From the NCBI GenBank assembly GCA_022393335.1, contig JAJEKB010020027.1, forward strand, positions 260,614-324,613: a stretch of DNA of 64,000 nt. The letters are read 5' to 3'. This document shows positions 48,015 through 59,608 of this stretch, one piece after another. Below the pieces are notes generated by a model. The model was not told the DNA's origin, did no database searches, and was given only the letters and a program-made list of their open reading frames with translations. The translations under genes were made by a program, and so were the position numbers. Source of the stretch: Macrotrachela quadricornifera. Taxonomy: Eukaryota; Rotifera; Eurotatoria; Philodinida; Philodinidae. The first letter of the stretch is position 1. The number at the start of each line of letters is the position of its first letter.

Positions 48015-51000
48015 ATGATTTTAGTGGTTAGTAATCTGGATGAATCCAGTATACATTTCGATCAATTTCAAGAACGTTCGCGGAATAAAACGAAATATCA
48101 TCATCGTTCATCGAATACTCAACAATCTGTTGAACAAGGATCATTTTCTGTGACTAATTTAGTGACACACCATCCATTTATTGAACTGCGCATGCCTAAC
48201 AATCATTCGGAAGATAATTTCAATTCAATCTATGGTACATATTCGGTACAAGCAAAAATTATAGGCTTTAGTGAAGATAAATATACTAGAAATATAATGA
48301 CAGCAGAATATAGAGAATTCTTCAAAATATACGATTTAGTTTTCGATGCTAACGACACTGTAGAACAAGTGATTAAAAAACAACTCTTTTATATACCTCA
48401 AGGAATGAAAAGTATTTTGAAAATTGAATTCATATTTATTTTTTTAAAAAAAAAACCTTTTCATTTCATTTTAGTTCATTTAACAGTGTGTGTATTATAT
48501 GAAAACAAAATTCTGGGAAAAAATCAATTGTTAGCTCAAATACCTTTCCAGACGAATCGTATTCTATATATTCTTCTTATACCAACAAATGTCTGGAAAT
48601 CAGCTCCTCAATCAGAAAAAGGTATTGAAAACTTGAGATATTTTTCAAAAAAAAAAAAAGATAACCTTCATTTATCTTCATAGATAATACTGAACTCAAA
48701 TTTTTTGAATCAACAAAATTTTCTGAAAGTTTAAATGCATTAGTACGAATCTCTGGAAATGATAAACACGGAAAAATTAAACCAAAAGTAGTTTATATTG
48801 ATCAAATTAAAAAGTATTCAGAAAAAAAAGAACTAAAAAAATGTGCTCTAAAAATAGCAAAGATTGATGGTCAATTCTCTTATCAATTTTATTACTATGG
48901 ATGTATTTTAAACCAAGATAACCTCTTTCGTCTCGTTCATGATCTAGAAATTTTTAAAGAAAGAGAAAAGCTCCCAATCATTATCGATTTAGTACTTTCT
49001 CCAGCTAAAGAAAGAATTACAACGTCATCTCAAAGATTAAGCTTATCTGTATTTAAAGGAGATACTGAAGACAATCATTCGACTGACCTTATTCTTAATC
49101 AAATAGGAAGTAAATGCAAATATTCACGTAACAATTTGAATGATGATGGTAATCATGATGATGATCATAATGACACAGACAATGATCTATCTAATAATGT
49201 TCAATTCTACGAAAATTTTGCTTTAATTTTTTATGCACGTCTTTGTTTATATGTTGCCATGAAAAAGCAGTAAGTTTTGATTTGTGTCAATTATTTTTTG
49301 TCACTGGAAGAGAGGGTTGAAGTTTAAGAGTAGAAATTTGGATCCACTCCCTCCTCTACAGACTGTGATAGATATCAGTAGAAAAGCTAAGCTAGAGTCG
49401 TAAATGTCATTATGATTAGCTAATGATGAATTCATTTGAGAATCATGAATAGTTCGTTCCACTCTAATGGTATGCATAATAAGTCTACGAAAAGAAGATT
49501 CCTGATTATAAATATAGTCTTGTGGTTAAAATCGCTTTCCTGCTCGAATTATTTTTTTATCGAATATAGATAAGACCTATATGGGAAATAGTTTTAGAAA
49601 AATTTAGAAAAAATCTTGACATTAAATTTTAAATTGAAATGATTATTTGTAGAGATAATCAAAAAAATGTTACTGTGGGAAAATTGGTTCAATCTTTCAC
49701 TCGTAGTTTTCATCATGAGCCTGAAAGAAACGATGATGAATTTCTTGAAGTATTTCATAAATTATATTTATTTTGTGATAAAGATAAATCAAGTCAACTT
49801 GATGAACATGAATGTAAAATAGGTTTATTAATGTTATTTAAATATTTAAACGAAGAAAATCAAAATGATAAATTAGGTGTAGATAATCTTCTTCCAATAG
49901 TTTATCATCAAAATCAAGAAACAAAAATTTTTTCTTACGCTAAAAAAGATTTTAATACATTAATTATTGATACATTGACTGAATATATTCGTATTGAAAT
50001 GTTTCAAGGGCCAGAATATTTACCTCAAAAAGATAATACTCATAGTTTTTTTGCTGAAATAAAAAATATTAGCAAGGGATTAAAAAGAATTATAGATGAA
50101 CATTTAAACATTGATGATGAAGCAAAAAGTAAAAGTCCATTTGCTTTTTGGCAAGTTATTGCATGTATTATTTTATATCCATTAAGTATTCCAATTTTTC
50201 CAATAATTGTATTTATTTCATTAATTTATTTATTTATTAAAAAACAACATTCATCAGGCTATCCATTTGGTTTTGTCACATATTTTAAAATGGGTTTATT
50301 AATATTATCTTGTACAATCCTTGCATTAATTGCTTATTTAATAATAACTAATTTAATTCTTTTTCATTTATATTATAAAGAAAATTCGAATTGGAGAGTT
50401 AATGCATTAGAAGTATATTGGCCATTTGCATTAATCATTTGTATGTATACAATTTATTATAGTTATGGTTTTGAAATAATAGCATTAAATAAAAATCATC
50501 GAAAACAAGAAAAAATTAAAGAAATGTATGATAGTGCGGAATTAGAATATCTTAAAGATGTTGCAAAAATAATAACAGCTAATGGAAAAATGATGACAAA
50601 GGCTCAATATGATTTTCTATCAAAGAAAGATTCATTAAATGAAAAAGAATCAAAAGATAAAAACAATCTTTTAAAAAATATAAAAATTTTTTTTACTAAT
50701 ATATATAAGAACGAAATCAAAACGCAGAAACGGTGTGTTAAAGGCGTCACAATACTTGTATTATTTGTTACTCTTGCTCTTGCTGTCTTACACACATGTG
50801 TTCCAGTTATTCATCGAACATATTTTAGTAATAAAACTGAACCAACTAATACAACAAAACCATTTCAAATTGAACTTATTAAAATTTCTTATTTTGTTCT
50901 TGGAATTCCATTATATTTAATATATCTTTTAATGATTCTTTATGCATATCATAAATATAGAATTTTGTATTCAATTATTAATAAAAAATTACGACAAATT

Positions 51001-51648
51001 ACTAATGATAATGAATATCTTGCTTCAACTAAAATTCGATATTATCTTAATTTAAAATATCCATATAATCTTGATTATTTTTTAGCTTTGATACGTGAAA
51101 AATATCGAATTAATAATACAAATGAATATAAAGTAAGAATAATTTCGACTAAAATCTTTTATTTTGAATATTAATTTCTTTAGTTTGCTTTTCGTACAAT
51201 GTGTGGTGCAGTTGTATTTGATGCGATTTTAATATTTGTATCATTTGTTCGATTAATAATGTATGGTCCAGGTGGTCTTCAATCATTAACAAGTGCTTAT
51301 GCATTAATTGATATGATTATACTATCAATTTTAATCGTTATTTTTCTAATAGGAATATCAGCTATTAATACATTAACAACAACAGATGTCCTTGAAATAC
51401 TTTTACGTACAAAAAAAGAAGCGATAAATACAGGTGATCGACGAGTTAAAACTGATAAACAGTGGGATATTGCATATTTATCTGCAAATAGTGAATATTT
51501 AGCTGAAAATAAAAAGAAGTACGCTATTACTCTTTTTGGACTAATTGTGGATAATGCATTAGTTACGGGTGTTATCCTTACAGTTGTTGGAGGAATTGGT
51601 TCAAGTCTTATTTCAATGGTTCAGAAAAACCTTACTGGAGAAGATTAA
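48015..51648 (+). CDS. EF-hand-containing multi-pass membrane protein, unrecognised family
   Basis: Five exons: 48015-48411, 48475-48621, 48684-49269, 49653-51132, 51184-51648. Introns of 63, 62, 383 and 51 nt have GT/AG ends and all phases agree, giving 3,075 nt and 1,024 residues. About the first 380 residues are soluble with no family I can name (HHPFIELRMPNN; GMKIHLTVCVLYENK). A near-canonical EF-hand loop DKDKSSQLDEHE lies at about 419-430, suggesting calcium control. From about 537 on, eight or more hydrophobic segments follow (FWQVIACIILYPLSIPIF, MGLLILSCTILALIAYLI, GVTILVLFVTLALAVL, FVLGIPLYLIYLLMILYAY, DMIILSILIVIFLIGI, GVILTVVGGIGSSLI). Likely a transporter, channel or receptor. An extra first exon from ATG 47918 joined by a 47-nt intron is possible and keeps frame. 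Confidence 0.7.
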
Positions 51649-51703
51649 ATCTTTGTTTTATTCTTTAATCGAGACTTCACTTTTAATAAATTTATTTCGA
51701 ATT

Positions 51704-51780
51704 AGCGGAAGTACTTGGCGTTGTCGGGGGAAAATTGCATAGTGCATACTTGATATATTGACAAATGATACTCTTATAAT
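51704..51780 (+). mobile_element. 5' head of the short retroelement family, copy 3
   Basis: TTAGCGGAAGTACTTGGCGT then 'tgtcgggggaaaa' matches the GC-rich head of the 3691-4194 element with a few changes. The right end is not resolved; homology may run to about 52040. Confidence 0.4.
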
Positions 51781-53192
51781 CTATGCGTCACCTAACTTGG
51801 GTGTTGTAAAATACATTTGGATCTCTTTCCCTTTTCATCTTTTTTGTATTTGGTATTTAGCATTATTACTTTGATGAATTCCTTAAGTGACCGCTTTAAA
51901 CCCAGATATAAATACGGGCAAACTGACGAGGATCGATTCGAGGGGAAATCAATTTCGAAGAAAAATGTCATTTTTTGATTAAAAAATCATCGTTCACAAT
52001 GTGAAAAAATATTTTATATTAAAATAAGTTCAATAAATAGTTTATTCCCTAAACTCATCCTCATAGTCAGCAAGCTCCAATAAGCTGTATATAGTTCTAT
52101 GATATCTTGTAATTATACGACTTTTTCTCTATTTTTTCTTATCTTTGTTCCCTCGACTGTAGAGAGGGTCATATGAAAAAAAATAGTTTGTTCGTTTTTG
52201 GGTTTGTGTCAGAGTCAAAGGTGAAAAAAACGCTAACACAACATCTACTCAATTCGTAGAAAAGTTTTCTGCTACATTCTCATGGGGTGCATAAATCCTC
52301 AAGAACTATTCTAGACCAATATTATTGGGTCCTCATGCACTATACTATAGAGGCATTCTTGGGTCCTCATGTGCTATACTATGGAGGTACCCATAGGTCG
52401 TTAAGTGCTATATCGTGATCATGTCGTTGTATCTTGATGTACAATTCGTCGGAGATGCCCATAGCTCCTCTCGTTAGATATTGTTGGGATGCTGTTATGT
52501 ATTCAATCTTGTTTTATGGGGAGCACTACTGGATGCTGAAGCGAAATATCGTAGGTAAAGCTGTAGGCTGTATGTTGCGACATTATGAAAATCGATGGGA
52601 ATATTATAGTGGAGTATATTTGGACATATTGAAGAGTGAATTGCCTGATCTCAGATTCTGTGATTGTGAAATACGTATCTAAATTGGGGAGAACCTGGTA
52701 CACTTAAGATAGCGGGTTGATCATTTGCATCCACGTTACTGGTTTGTGAACAGTTTGATGAGCATATATGTGTGGCGAATTAATTTTGCTCTCTAAGGTG
52801 CACATAACGGTTGGATTTAAGTCGGAGATGCGGACGTTTTTGATTGTGAATACAGATAAACAGATTCGGTCAGATTAAGAGTTTGCTTGTTTTCTTTTTA
52901 TACTCAATTATGTGAATGAAAAAAATTTAGAAAGTGATACAGATGCAAATGTGTGACGTTATTAGTAGCTGTGTTGATAAGGTGAACTAGTATATAAGTA
53001 CTTTCAATATTTCAGTTGAGGGTTGAACGAGTCACAGGGACGAGCGTTACTTGTTTATAATAATCTCGTATAATAATAAACATATATTATAATTGTGTTG
53101 GTTTTTTTTCAAATATGTTCGATTACATCTAAAAGGATATTCGGTATATCAAAGTCAAGACGTGTATATGAGGCAGCTATAAACAAGTTTTT
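51781..53192. other. Intergenic; no gene recognised
   Basis: Apart from the 34-bp repeats at 52325-52430 I see only chance open frames. 52485-52600 loosely resembles 2141-2260 and may be an old dispersed repeat. Confidence 0.4.
52325..52430. repeat. Tandem repeat, 34-bp unit, about three copies
   Basis: 'gggtcctcatg.gctatacta' starts near 52327 and 52361, with a more diverged unit at 52395 ('aggtcgttaagtgctatat'). Confidence 0.6.
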
Positions 53193-54409
53193 TTATACAT
53201 CGTTATCTATGTCATCATCATCTTGATTATTTTCGTAAGGATCAATATATCTATATGTTAAAGATCGCATGCGTCGGTGATATTCTAATATATCAATTTG
53301 TTTCTTATTTAATAATTCTTTTGTCGCAAACAAATATTTGTCATGATCACGATGGCATTTACGTTGAATTTTTATTGGACGTTGTTGATTTATTTCTTGA
53401 TATACTGATATTATTGTTCTTTCATCCAATTCACGTTTTACTAAAATATATTTCCATATATTCGAATGCTTTTTTAATCATATATAGTGTGAAAATAAAT
53501 TGAAATAAGAAATGAAAATATAATTAAATTGAATAATATTTCGTAAAACTTATGCATTTATTGAGCGATGATATCCTTCAAGGGCATTATTAGTACAATC
53601 TGTATATCGTATAGAAAAAAAAATGATTCCATTTTGAAAGCGCAAATTTTTTTCCATATCAATATGTATTTGAAAAATATTCAATAAGCTTTTCAGTTTC
53701 TAGTTATATTGAATGTAATTGGAAAGCAATTTTTTCAAATATAATAAATATGTATTCCAATGGTATTCATGGAAATTCAAATAGATCAGCTAATTCTTTT
53801 CGAAACTCTTTTTTGTCGAAAAATTGAAGTAAATCCTGAAAGTTTACAAAAATAAAATCAATAAAAATGGGAAAGATTTGCTCAACTTTTTAATACGACA
53901 TCAAATTGATCGACAATAATGGAAATGATAAAATATAGCTAAACTATGTTTGAATACAGCTAAAAAGACACTTACTACTGCATATTCAAAATGCAACATT
54001 ATACTAATAAGTTGCAAATCAGCAGAATTTCTAGTCGTAGAATCAAGTACACCTTGTAAAACAAGTTCATAATGTTCTTGTTTATGATTACACATTGCAA
54101 TATGAACGAATGAATGTATTTCCCAATCAGTGCGCCCATGAAACGAGTATGACTGAAGAATTTTTTGTGGTGAACTTCGAAATGTGCCGTCCACTAACCA
54201 AAACAATATTTTACCTTCAAAGAAAGTAGTCAGAGAGGCTATATTAAGTAGCAAAATTGTAAAAAAGTAAACCAAGCGCTTTTTAAACTAAATATCTTCT
54301 ATGTATATGTATCTTTCCTCTTCAAATGTTAAAACTGTAATATTTGATGTCCTTTATGTAGATACATACTGATATGTTTTTCTTTGGTGTCTATAAACTT
54401 AGTACCGAC

Positions 54410-54528
54410 TAGAGATGGACGAGTCGCGGTGTAGAAACTTGACGGGACGGGGCGGTGACGGTTTCATTGCTGGATAGGCGGGACGGAGCGATGGCGGTGT
54501 GACTTTTTCGTTGCCCCGTCCATCTCTG
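54410..54528. mobile_element. 119-bp hAT-like short element
   Basis: Ends TAGAGATGGACG and CGTCCATCTCTG are the TAGAGATGG-type termini of hAT elements. Flanks GTACCGAC (54402-54409) and GTACCGAA (54529-54536) make an 8-bp duplication with one difference. The body is strikingly GC-rich (gggacggggcggtgacgg) against the AT-rich surroundings. Confidence 0.8.
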
Positions 54529-55092
54529 GTACCGAATGCTATAAGTTCATATTATAAAATAATCTTCTTTTTATCTCCATATAATAAATTCATAAATATA
54601 AAAATTAAGATTGATACTTATCAACTTGTAAGATTGTAACTGCAATTACTTTAACATTTAATTAGATAACGATGAAACAATGTTTTTGTCAAAGGTGAAA
54701 ATGTTTAGATGATTGTTTAATATCCAGAAAAAGGGTTTCCTTTAATAGTGAGTAGAAAAGATATGTTAATTACCAAAAATTAATTTAAAACAAAAAAAAT
54801 CAATAAAAATAAAAATGAATAACAACTTATTTAAAGTTGGAGTTAAGAAAACTAATGTGAAAATATTTCGAATATTGATCATCGGTAAAGAAATAAGCTA
54901 TAAAATAGTCATGATTCCTGTCATTTAATTCCCTACCATTTTTTTTTCTAATCATTTTTATATTCCATTGAAATGTATTTGTTGTACTATTGCAAGCAGA
55001 ACAGGTAATTGTATAAGTTTATCAAACTCAAAAAAGTAGACTTTACGATAACCATTACTGTAAAGCCATTATCAATACATAGGGAAAAGATT

Positions 55093-55130
55093 TTAACCTT
55101 TTCGGGACAAGTCACGTATATATACGTGAT
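55093..55130 (+). mobile_element. piggyBac-like terminus with palindrome
   Basis: TTAACCTTTTCGGGACAAG followed by the perfect 18-bp palindrome TCACGTATATATACGTGA. TTAA plus a CC-TTTTC-GGG end and a nearby palindrome are typical of piggyBac-like ends. I could not find the opposite terminus, so it is probably a fragment. Confidence 0.45.
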
Positions 55131-55910
55131 TGCTTTATATCAACTCATAATTCACTGATAAGCACTTCTTGTAATATTTTTCATAACACTTACTTAATGA
55201 CTGCAATGCTTCTGTTGAGCAAAGTGTCATTAAACGATGAAGTGAAGGATCATCAAAAATTACAAAAATATCATCAGCATTATTATATTTTTAGCTACTG
55301 GAAATTATAATGTCATCTAAAAGAAGCACTACGGCAATACGTCGTCAATCGTATTTAATTGAAAATTGGTACTTTAGCGGGCGTTTCATATGTTCTTTTC
55401 TGGTTTATAAATAAACATGTAAGAAAAATAGGACAACGAGATATAAATTAAATCTTACATATTGCTTTAAATGATCTAGATAAATTTCTGTTACTGGTTT
55501 TAATAAATTTACTTTTGTATCATCCTAAACCTCTTATAACATATCTCTAATCTCACGTTTACCTTCAATTTTAGGATGTAAATGTTGTTTGGGGTACCGT
55601 ACGATAAAATCATTGTTTAAAATAAACGATATGCCGCACATTTCATTGCAACACACTCATAGTTGTGAATCATCATTATTATTACATCGTTGGCGATATT
55701 TCTGTTTTTTCTTAGCGAACTCTACAAATTACACTTATTGAATATGAAAAGTAAAATATAAATAATTAGTGAAGATTTTATATTATGGTTCTGAATTTTT
55801 TTTATAATCAAATGTCTGTCATAAATGATCAATTATAGTAAGGTATAAGTAACTTTATCACCTTAGATTCGACAAGTAACCTTACAAACAAAAAAAGAAA
55901 TAGAACAAAC

Positions 55911-57767
55911 TCAAAGTTTTTTTTTAATGAATTCCAAATTTTGTCGAAAAACAGGAAGATTAGGATGATTTGAATATTGTCCACATCGCACGGCTTCTTC
56001 ATAATAGGAACGTGCTTGCGAGTACTGACCCAATTTCCAATAAACCGAACCAATATTATTATGTGAAGTAGCTAATCGAGAATCGGTCTTTGGAAGTCTT
56101 TCGGCAATAGCATGTGCCTTTTCATAATATGAAAGTGCGTTCGAATATTCATTCATTATTGAATAAGCTAAACCAATTCCACAATATGACGAGATTAAAT
56201 TAGGATCAGTTGGATAGAAAACTTTCAAATCGCTTTCAATTGATTGCTTATACCATTCAATTGCTTCTCGATATTTTCCTTGATCATATTTAATAGACCC
56301 CAGATTACAATATATCAATGCTTTCTGATGGTAATCGGTAATCTCGGATAATAAAACTTGATATATTTGTTCAGCTTTATCCAATGCGTTACGTTTAATT
56401 AGTGAATCACCTAATCGATGCCAGCCATTTTTATACGATAAAGTATTTTTATGAATAGTTTCAATGAGCATAGGAAGTTGCTCGTCTTCATCAGTGATTA
56501 ATACAAGTTCGATTTTATGAGAAGAACCAGAATGTTGAACGATATTCCCGATGCGAAATACTGAATTCATAGCGAAGAGAACTTCATCGGGAGCTTTGGA
56601 AGAACTGTGTTCACGGATATTAGCATAAAACGTCGATGGTTTGGAAGTATTAACTTTAATTTCAAAAAGAATATTCACTAAATCATTATTTTTTGGCAGC
56701 AAAGAATTCGCACTTAAATCTAATTGAGGTTTCTTACTTGCAGATAAAAAACCATTGAAAGATAATAATGCACCTTGCATGTTTTCCAATTGAGCAAACA
56801 TGCTTTTTGGCAAACGATGAGCACGATAAGCCAACAATTGTGCTCTTGCACTATCGTCTGAATCTTGCTCAGTATGAAGACATGCAATAGAATCAAATAA
56901 GTCACGAATAAAGAAACCCATATGAAAAAGCACATCGAAATTCATGTTGTATATCGCTCGAGTTAACATTGAATAAAGAAATGAATCACAAGTATACCAT
57001 TCGATGACTTTTTTAATGTAATAATCCGTCTCAAATATTTTGATTACTTCGGATTCTCTAGTATTTTCCACGAATTGTGCATGACAATAATCAATAAATC
57101 TCTTCACATGTTCTTTAGTGAAATCTGTAGTTAATAAGATTTCTTTTAATATTTGCATAGTGAGAAAACGTAGTTCGATTTGATTGAAATCAGGAGCCTG
57201 GTGTTGGTGTGCATTCGCAGCGATAATACTGATTGAAAGAATATCTTGATGACAAGTTTCAGTGATTTGAGATAGTTTTTTATGCAAAGACTCAGGATCT
57301 GTGAAAACATTCTGGTTTATTTTACGATATTTTCGTGTCCATGGTTCATGTCGATCTTTATCTCCACAAAAGATATAAATACTATCGACTTGATCGAGAT
57401 CATGTATGCGTGGAGCGATTATTTGTCCCAATTTACCGGATGCAATTAAGAAGATTTGTTCGCCTTTTCGATTAATAATAAAACTGACACATTTCTCGAT
57501 GTCTGTAAAAGTGCTGATATCATTTGTCACTTGTCGAAAATAATTGAAAGCATATTTGTAATCATCATTGTGAAGTTCATCGATAGATTGATCAAGCCAG
57601 ATTAAAACAAAACTTTGTACAGCACGATGATAAAGAGGTTTTGTTAGCGGACATGAAGTTTCAGGTATGACTTGATGAAGACTGTTCGATGATCCAAACT
57701 CGTCCTTTGTCTTTTGGATTTTGATTAAGTTACTGGCTCTGGCTGCTAATTTTTTAAATGTTGACAT
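55911..57767 (-). CDS. ADP-ribosyltransferase-fold / TPR protein, 618 aa
   Basis: Single uninterrupted exon, start ATG at 57767. Residues about 50-250: a conserved N-terminal region (FVLIWLDQSI, IFLIASGKLGQ, DSIYIFCGDKDRHEPW) shared with the neighbour. About 250-425: ART fold of the clostridial-C3/ecto-ART type, with Arg315 (LLAYRAHRL), the serine motif at 342-344 (GFLSAS) and Glu395 (APDEVLF). The residue two before Glu395 is Pro393, not Glu, so the arginine-specific ExE pair is incomplete and activity or specificity may differ. From about 445: four or five TPR units (ALIYCNLGSIKYDQGKYREA, LISSYCGIGLAYSIMNEYSN, LATSHNNIGSVYWKLGQYSQ). No signal peptide, so presumably cytoplasmic. The target is unknown. 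Confidence 0.85.
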   Translation of the reverse strand: MSTFKKLAARASNLIKIQKTKDEFGSSNSLHQVIPETSCPLTKPLYHRAVQSFVLIWLDQSIDELHNDDYKYAFNYFRQVTNDISTFTDIEKCVSFIINRKGEQIFLIASGKLGQIIAPRIHDLDQVDSIYIFCGDKDRHEPWTRKYRKINQNVFTDPESLHKKLSQITETCHQDILSISIIAANAHQHQAPDFNQIELRFLTMQILKEILLTTDFTKEHVKRFIDYCHAQFVENTRESEVIKIFETDYYIKKVIEWYTCDSFLYSMLTRAIYNMNFDVLFHMGFFIRDLFDSIACLHTEQDSDDSARAQLLAYRAHRLPKSMFAQLENMQGALLSFNGFLSASKKPQLDLSANSLLPKNNDLVNILFEIKVNTSKPSTFYANIREHSSSKAPDEVLFAMNSVFRIGNIVQHSGSSHKIELVLITDEDEQLPMLIETIHKNTLSYKNGWHRLGDSLIKRNALDKAEQIYQVLLSEITDYHQKALIYCNLGSIKYDQGKYREAIEWYKQSIESDLKVFYPTDPNLISSYCGIGLAYSIMNEYSNALSYYEKAHAIAERLPKTDSRLATSHNNIGSVYWKLGQYSQARSYYEEAVRCGQYSNHPNLPVFRQNLEFIKKKL

Positions 57768-59608
57768 CGCATGCGAATGTACACTGAAAAAAGTTGATGT
57801 GAATGTTGAAATTGTTTTCTTGCTATTGCTTGACTTGTTTATTTAGTAAGTAAAGTATTTCACTGTTCTGTCATGAAAAAAAAAACTTACAAATATAATG
57901 AAACAATTCAATGGCAGTAAGAGCCGAAAGAAAAAATCTTCATTATTTCGTCGTTTCTTTCTCCATGTTTTCAAGTGCTTCTCACACTTATTAATGTTAA
58001 ATTATTCATACAGACGAAAAATTTTCTTCGAACTGACGAATGTCTTCTTGACAAAGTGATGGTATTAGACTTTCTATTGACTTCCATTATTCTATACACA
58101 GAGAGAGAGAGGCTTTTTGTATAGAATACATTTTGATGAAAAAGAATGCCTCGTATTAATTCTAACAATCAGAGCAATATTCAATGGTAGCAGGATTACA
58201 AATTTTATTTATTTTTTCTGTAATATCATTTGGTATTATAATTGTAATCAAAAAGAGATTAACCTATATGCAAAAGTGCACTTTGCTTTGAAACTATGCT
58301 TTCAATGCCATGTTAGATGATACAATCTGGAGCTTAAAGTATTAACTACTTGACTATTAACGACGTATATATCGATCAGAGTAACTTTTATAGAAAAAAC
58401 GAAGACTATAATTCCTTAAATTCGATTTTTTTTGCATGCTGTGGATTTGTGCTAACATCCTGCACCTATTGAAGTTCGCTCTACGGATTCTGGTGCTTTA
58501 TATCGGTTATATGTTCCTCAACGTTATAATTGCGTATAAGAAAGACAAAAGATGGAATAAGATCAAAATTAGTTTATTAAATATGTTTTGTTCAGTAGAG
58601 CTATTTCTTTTTTTTTTTCTATTATACTGATGCTGTATGCTACACTCTGGAGTGCTTGCATATATAAAGAAAAGATGTATAAAGCATAAGCTACATGATT
58701 AATGCAAGACGTTTTACATTGTCCAATCTCTAACATTGTGCGGACTATTGATTAACACTTGAAGGGAAATTGGTATAGTAAAATAACAAGATGAATTTCG
58801 TAAGAAAAGAAGAAAGGAAAAAGAACAAATAGAGACGAGAAAGAGAAACACAGAAAGGAAAGAAGGACGTGTGTAATTGTGAGAACAAACTGCGAGGGCG
58901 CAATCCATGGATACATCAATCTGTTACTTATTTCTTGCCACGTGGTGTTACTACGTTGACTTTCCATAGTACATATTCTCAGATTTCAGCAATACAACGG
59001 CTAAATCTTTAATTTCTGCTTTCTCATAATATCTCAGATATAGATTGTGCCAATGAATGACTTGATAAGCTTCATTAATTTCTTAGCGATTTAAAGAGAG
59101 ACCTTTACGGATACAATGACCATAATGAGAAATTCAATCAGTTTTTTAGATAACAAATCAGTGTTCTTGAAATGCAAGTAAAATTCGTTAGGTATATTTT
59201 ACATATACAAACACAACAGAAATGTTTGCGCATCTTTATCTGTTGTCATTCTAAATTATACAGGTGCACTGTGTGTGTCTTTTTCTCGAGGATCTCTCTC
59301 TTCGCTCACAATCTCACCATCAACATCAAGAGGTTACTGATTACTGCATCCCCATTTCTTTTCAAAACTCCTCATCTATATCGTGTCTTACAATTATAGT
59401 TAAGTTATGCTAGAGTATTCTTATATTTCTTAAATGTATTAGAATTTTAAAATGGAATGTTCATAATAAAACTACTAACTATTATTATTTTCTCTACATC
59501 TTAAGAATAATTCATGTTCGACAAACACAATTTATTGATTTTTTCAAGCCACAAAAAAACCAACTGAATGTTTAAAATAGATTAGTCTTATTCATCAAAG
59601 TTATTTTA
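57768..59608. other. Intergenic between two ART-TPR genes; no gene recognised
   Basis: Contains a small hairpin 58089-58126 ('ttctataca' / 'tgtatagaa' around a GA run) and a GA-rich stretch at about 58800-58870. The 5' flank of the 55911-57767 gene shows no clear TATA box. Confidence 0.45.

Larger units (their letters stand above)
53193..55740 (-). pseudogene. Mutator-like (MULE) transposase, decayed
   Basis: Minus-strand pieces in the right order. 55690-55560: FLYWCH-like Cys/His scraps. About 55250-55160: IFDDPSLHRLMTLCSTEALQ, the segment before the first catalytic Asp. 54275-53901: FWLVDGTFRSSPQ (DDE Asp in VDGTF) and KQEHYELVLQGVL. 53630-53550: TDCTNNALEGYHRSI, the TNNxxEGxHR hallmark. 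53500-53193: HSNIWKYILVKRELDE and an acidic C-terminus. An insertion of about 0.9 kb lies between the second and third pieces and holds a hAT-like short element and a piggyBac-like end. Not functional, but a possible relative of the source for the 9-bp-duplication element at 28400. Confidence 0.65.
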
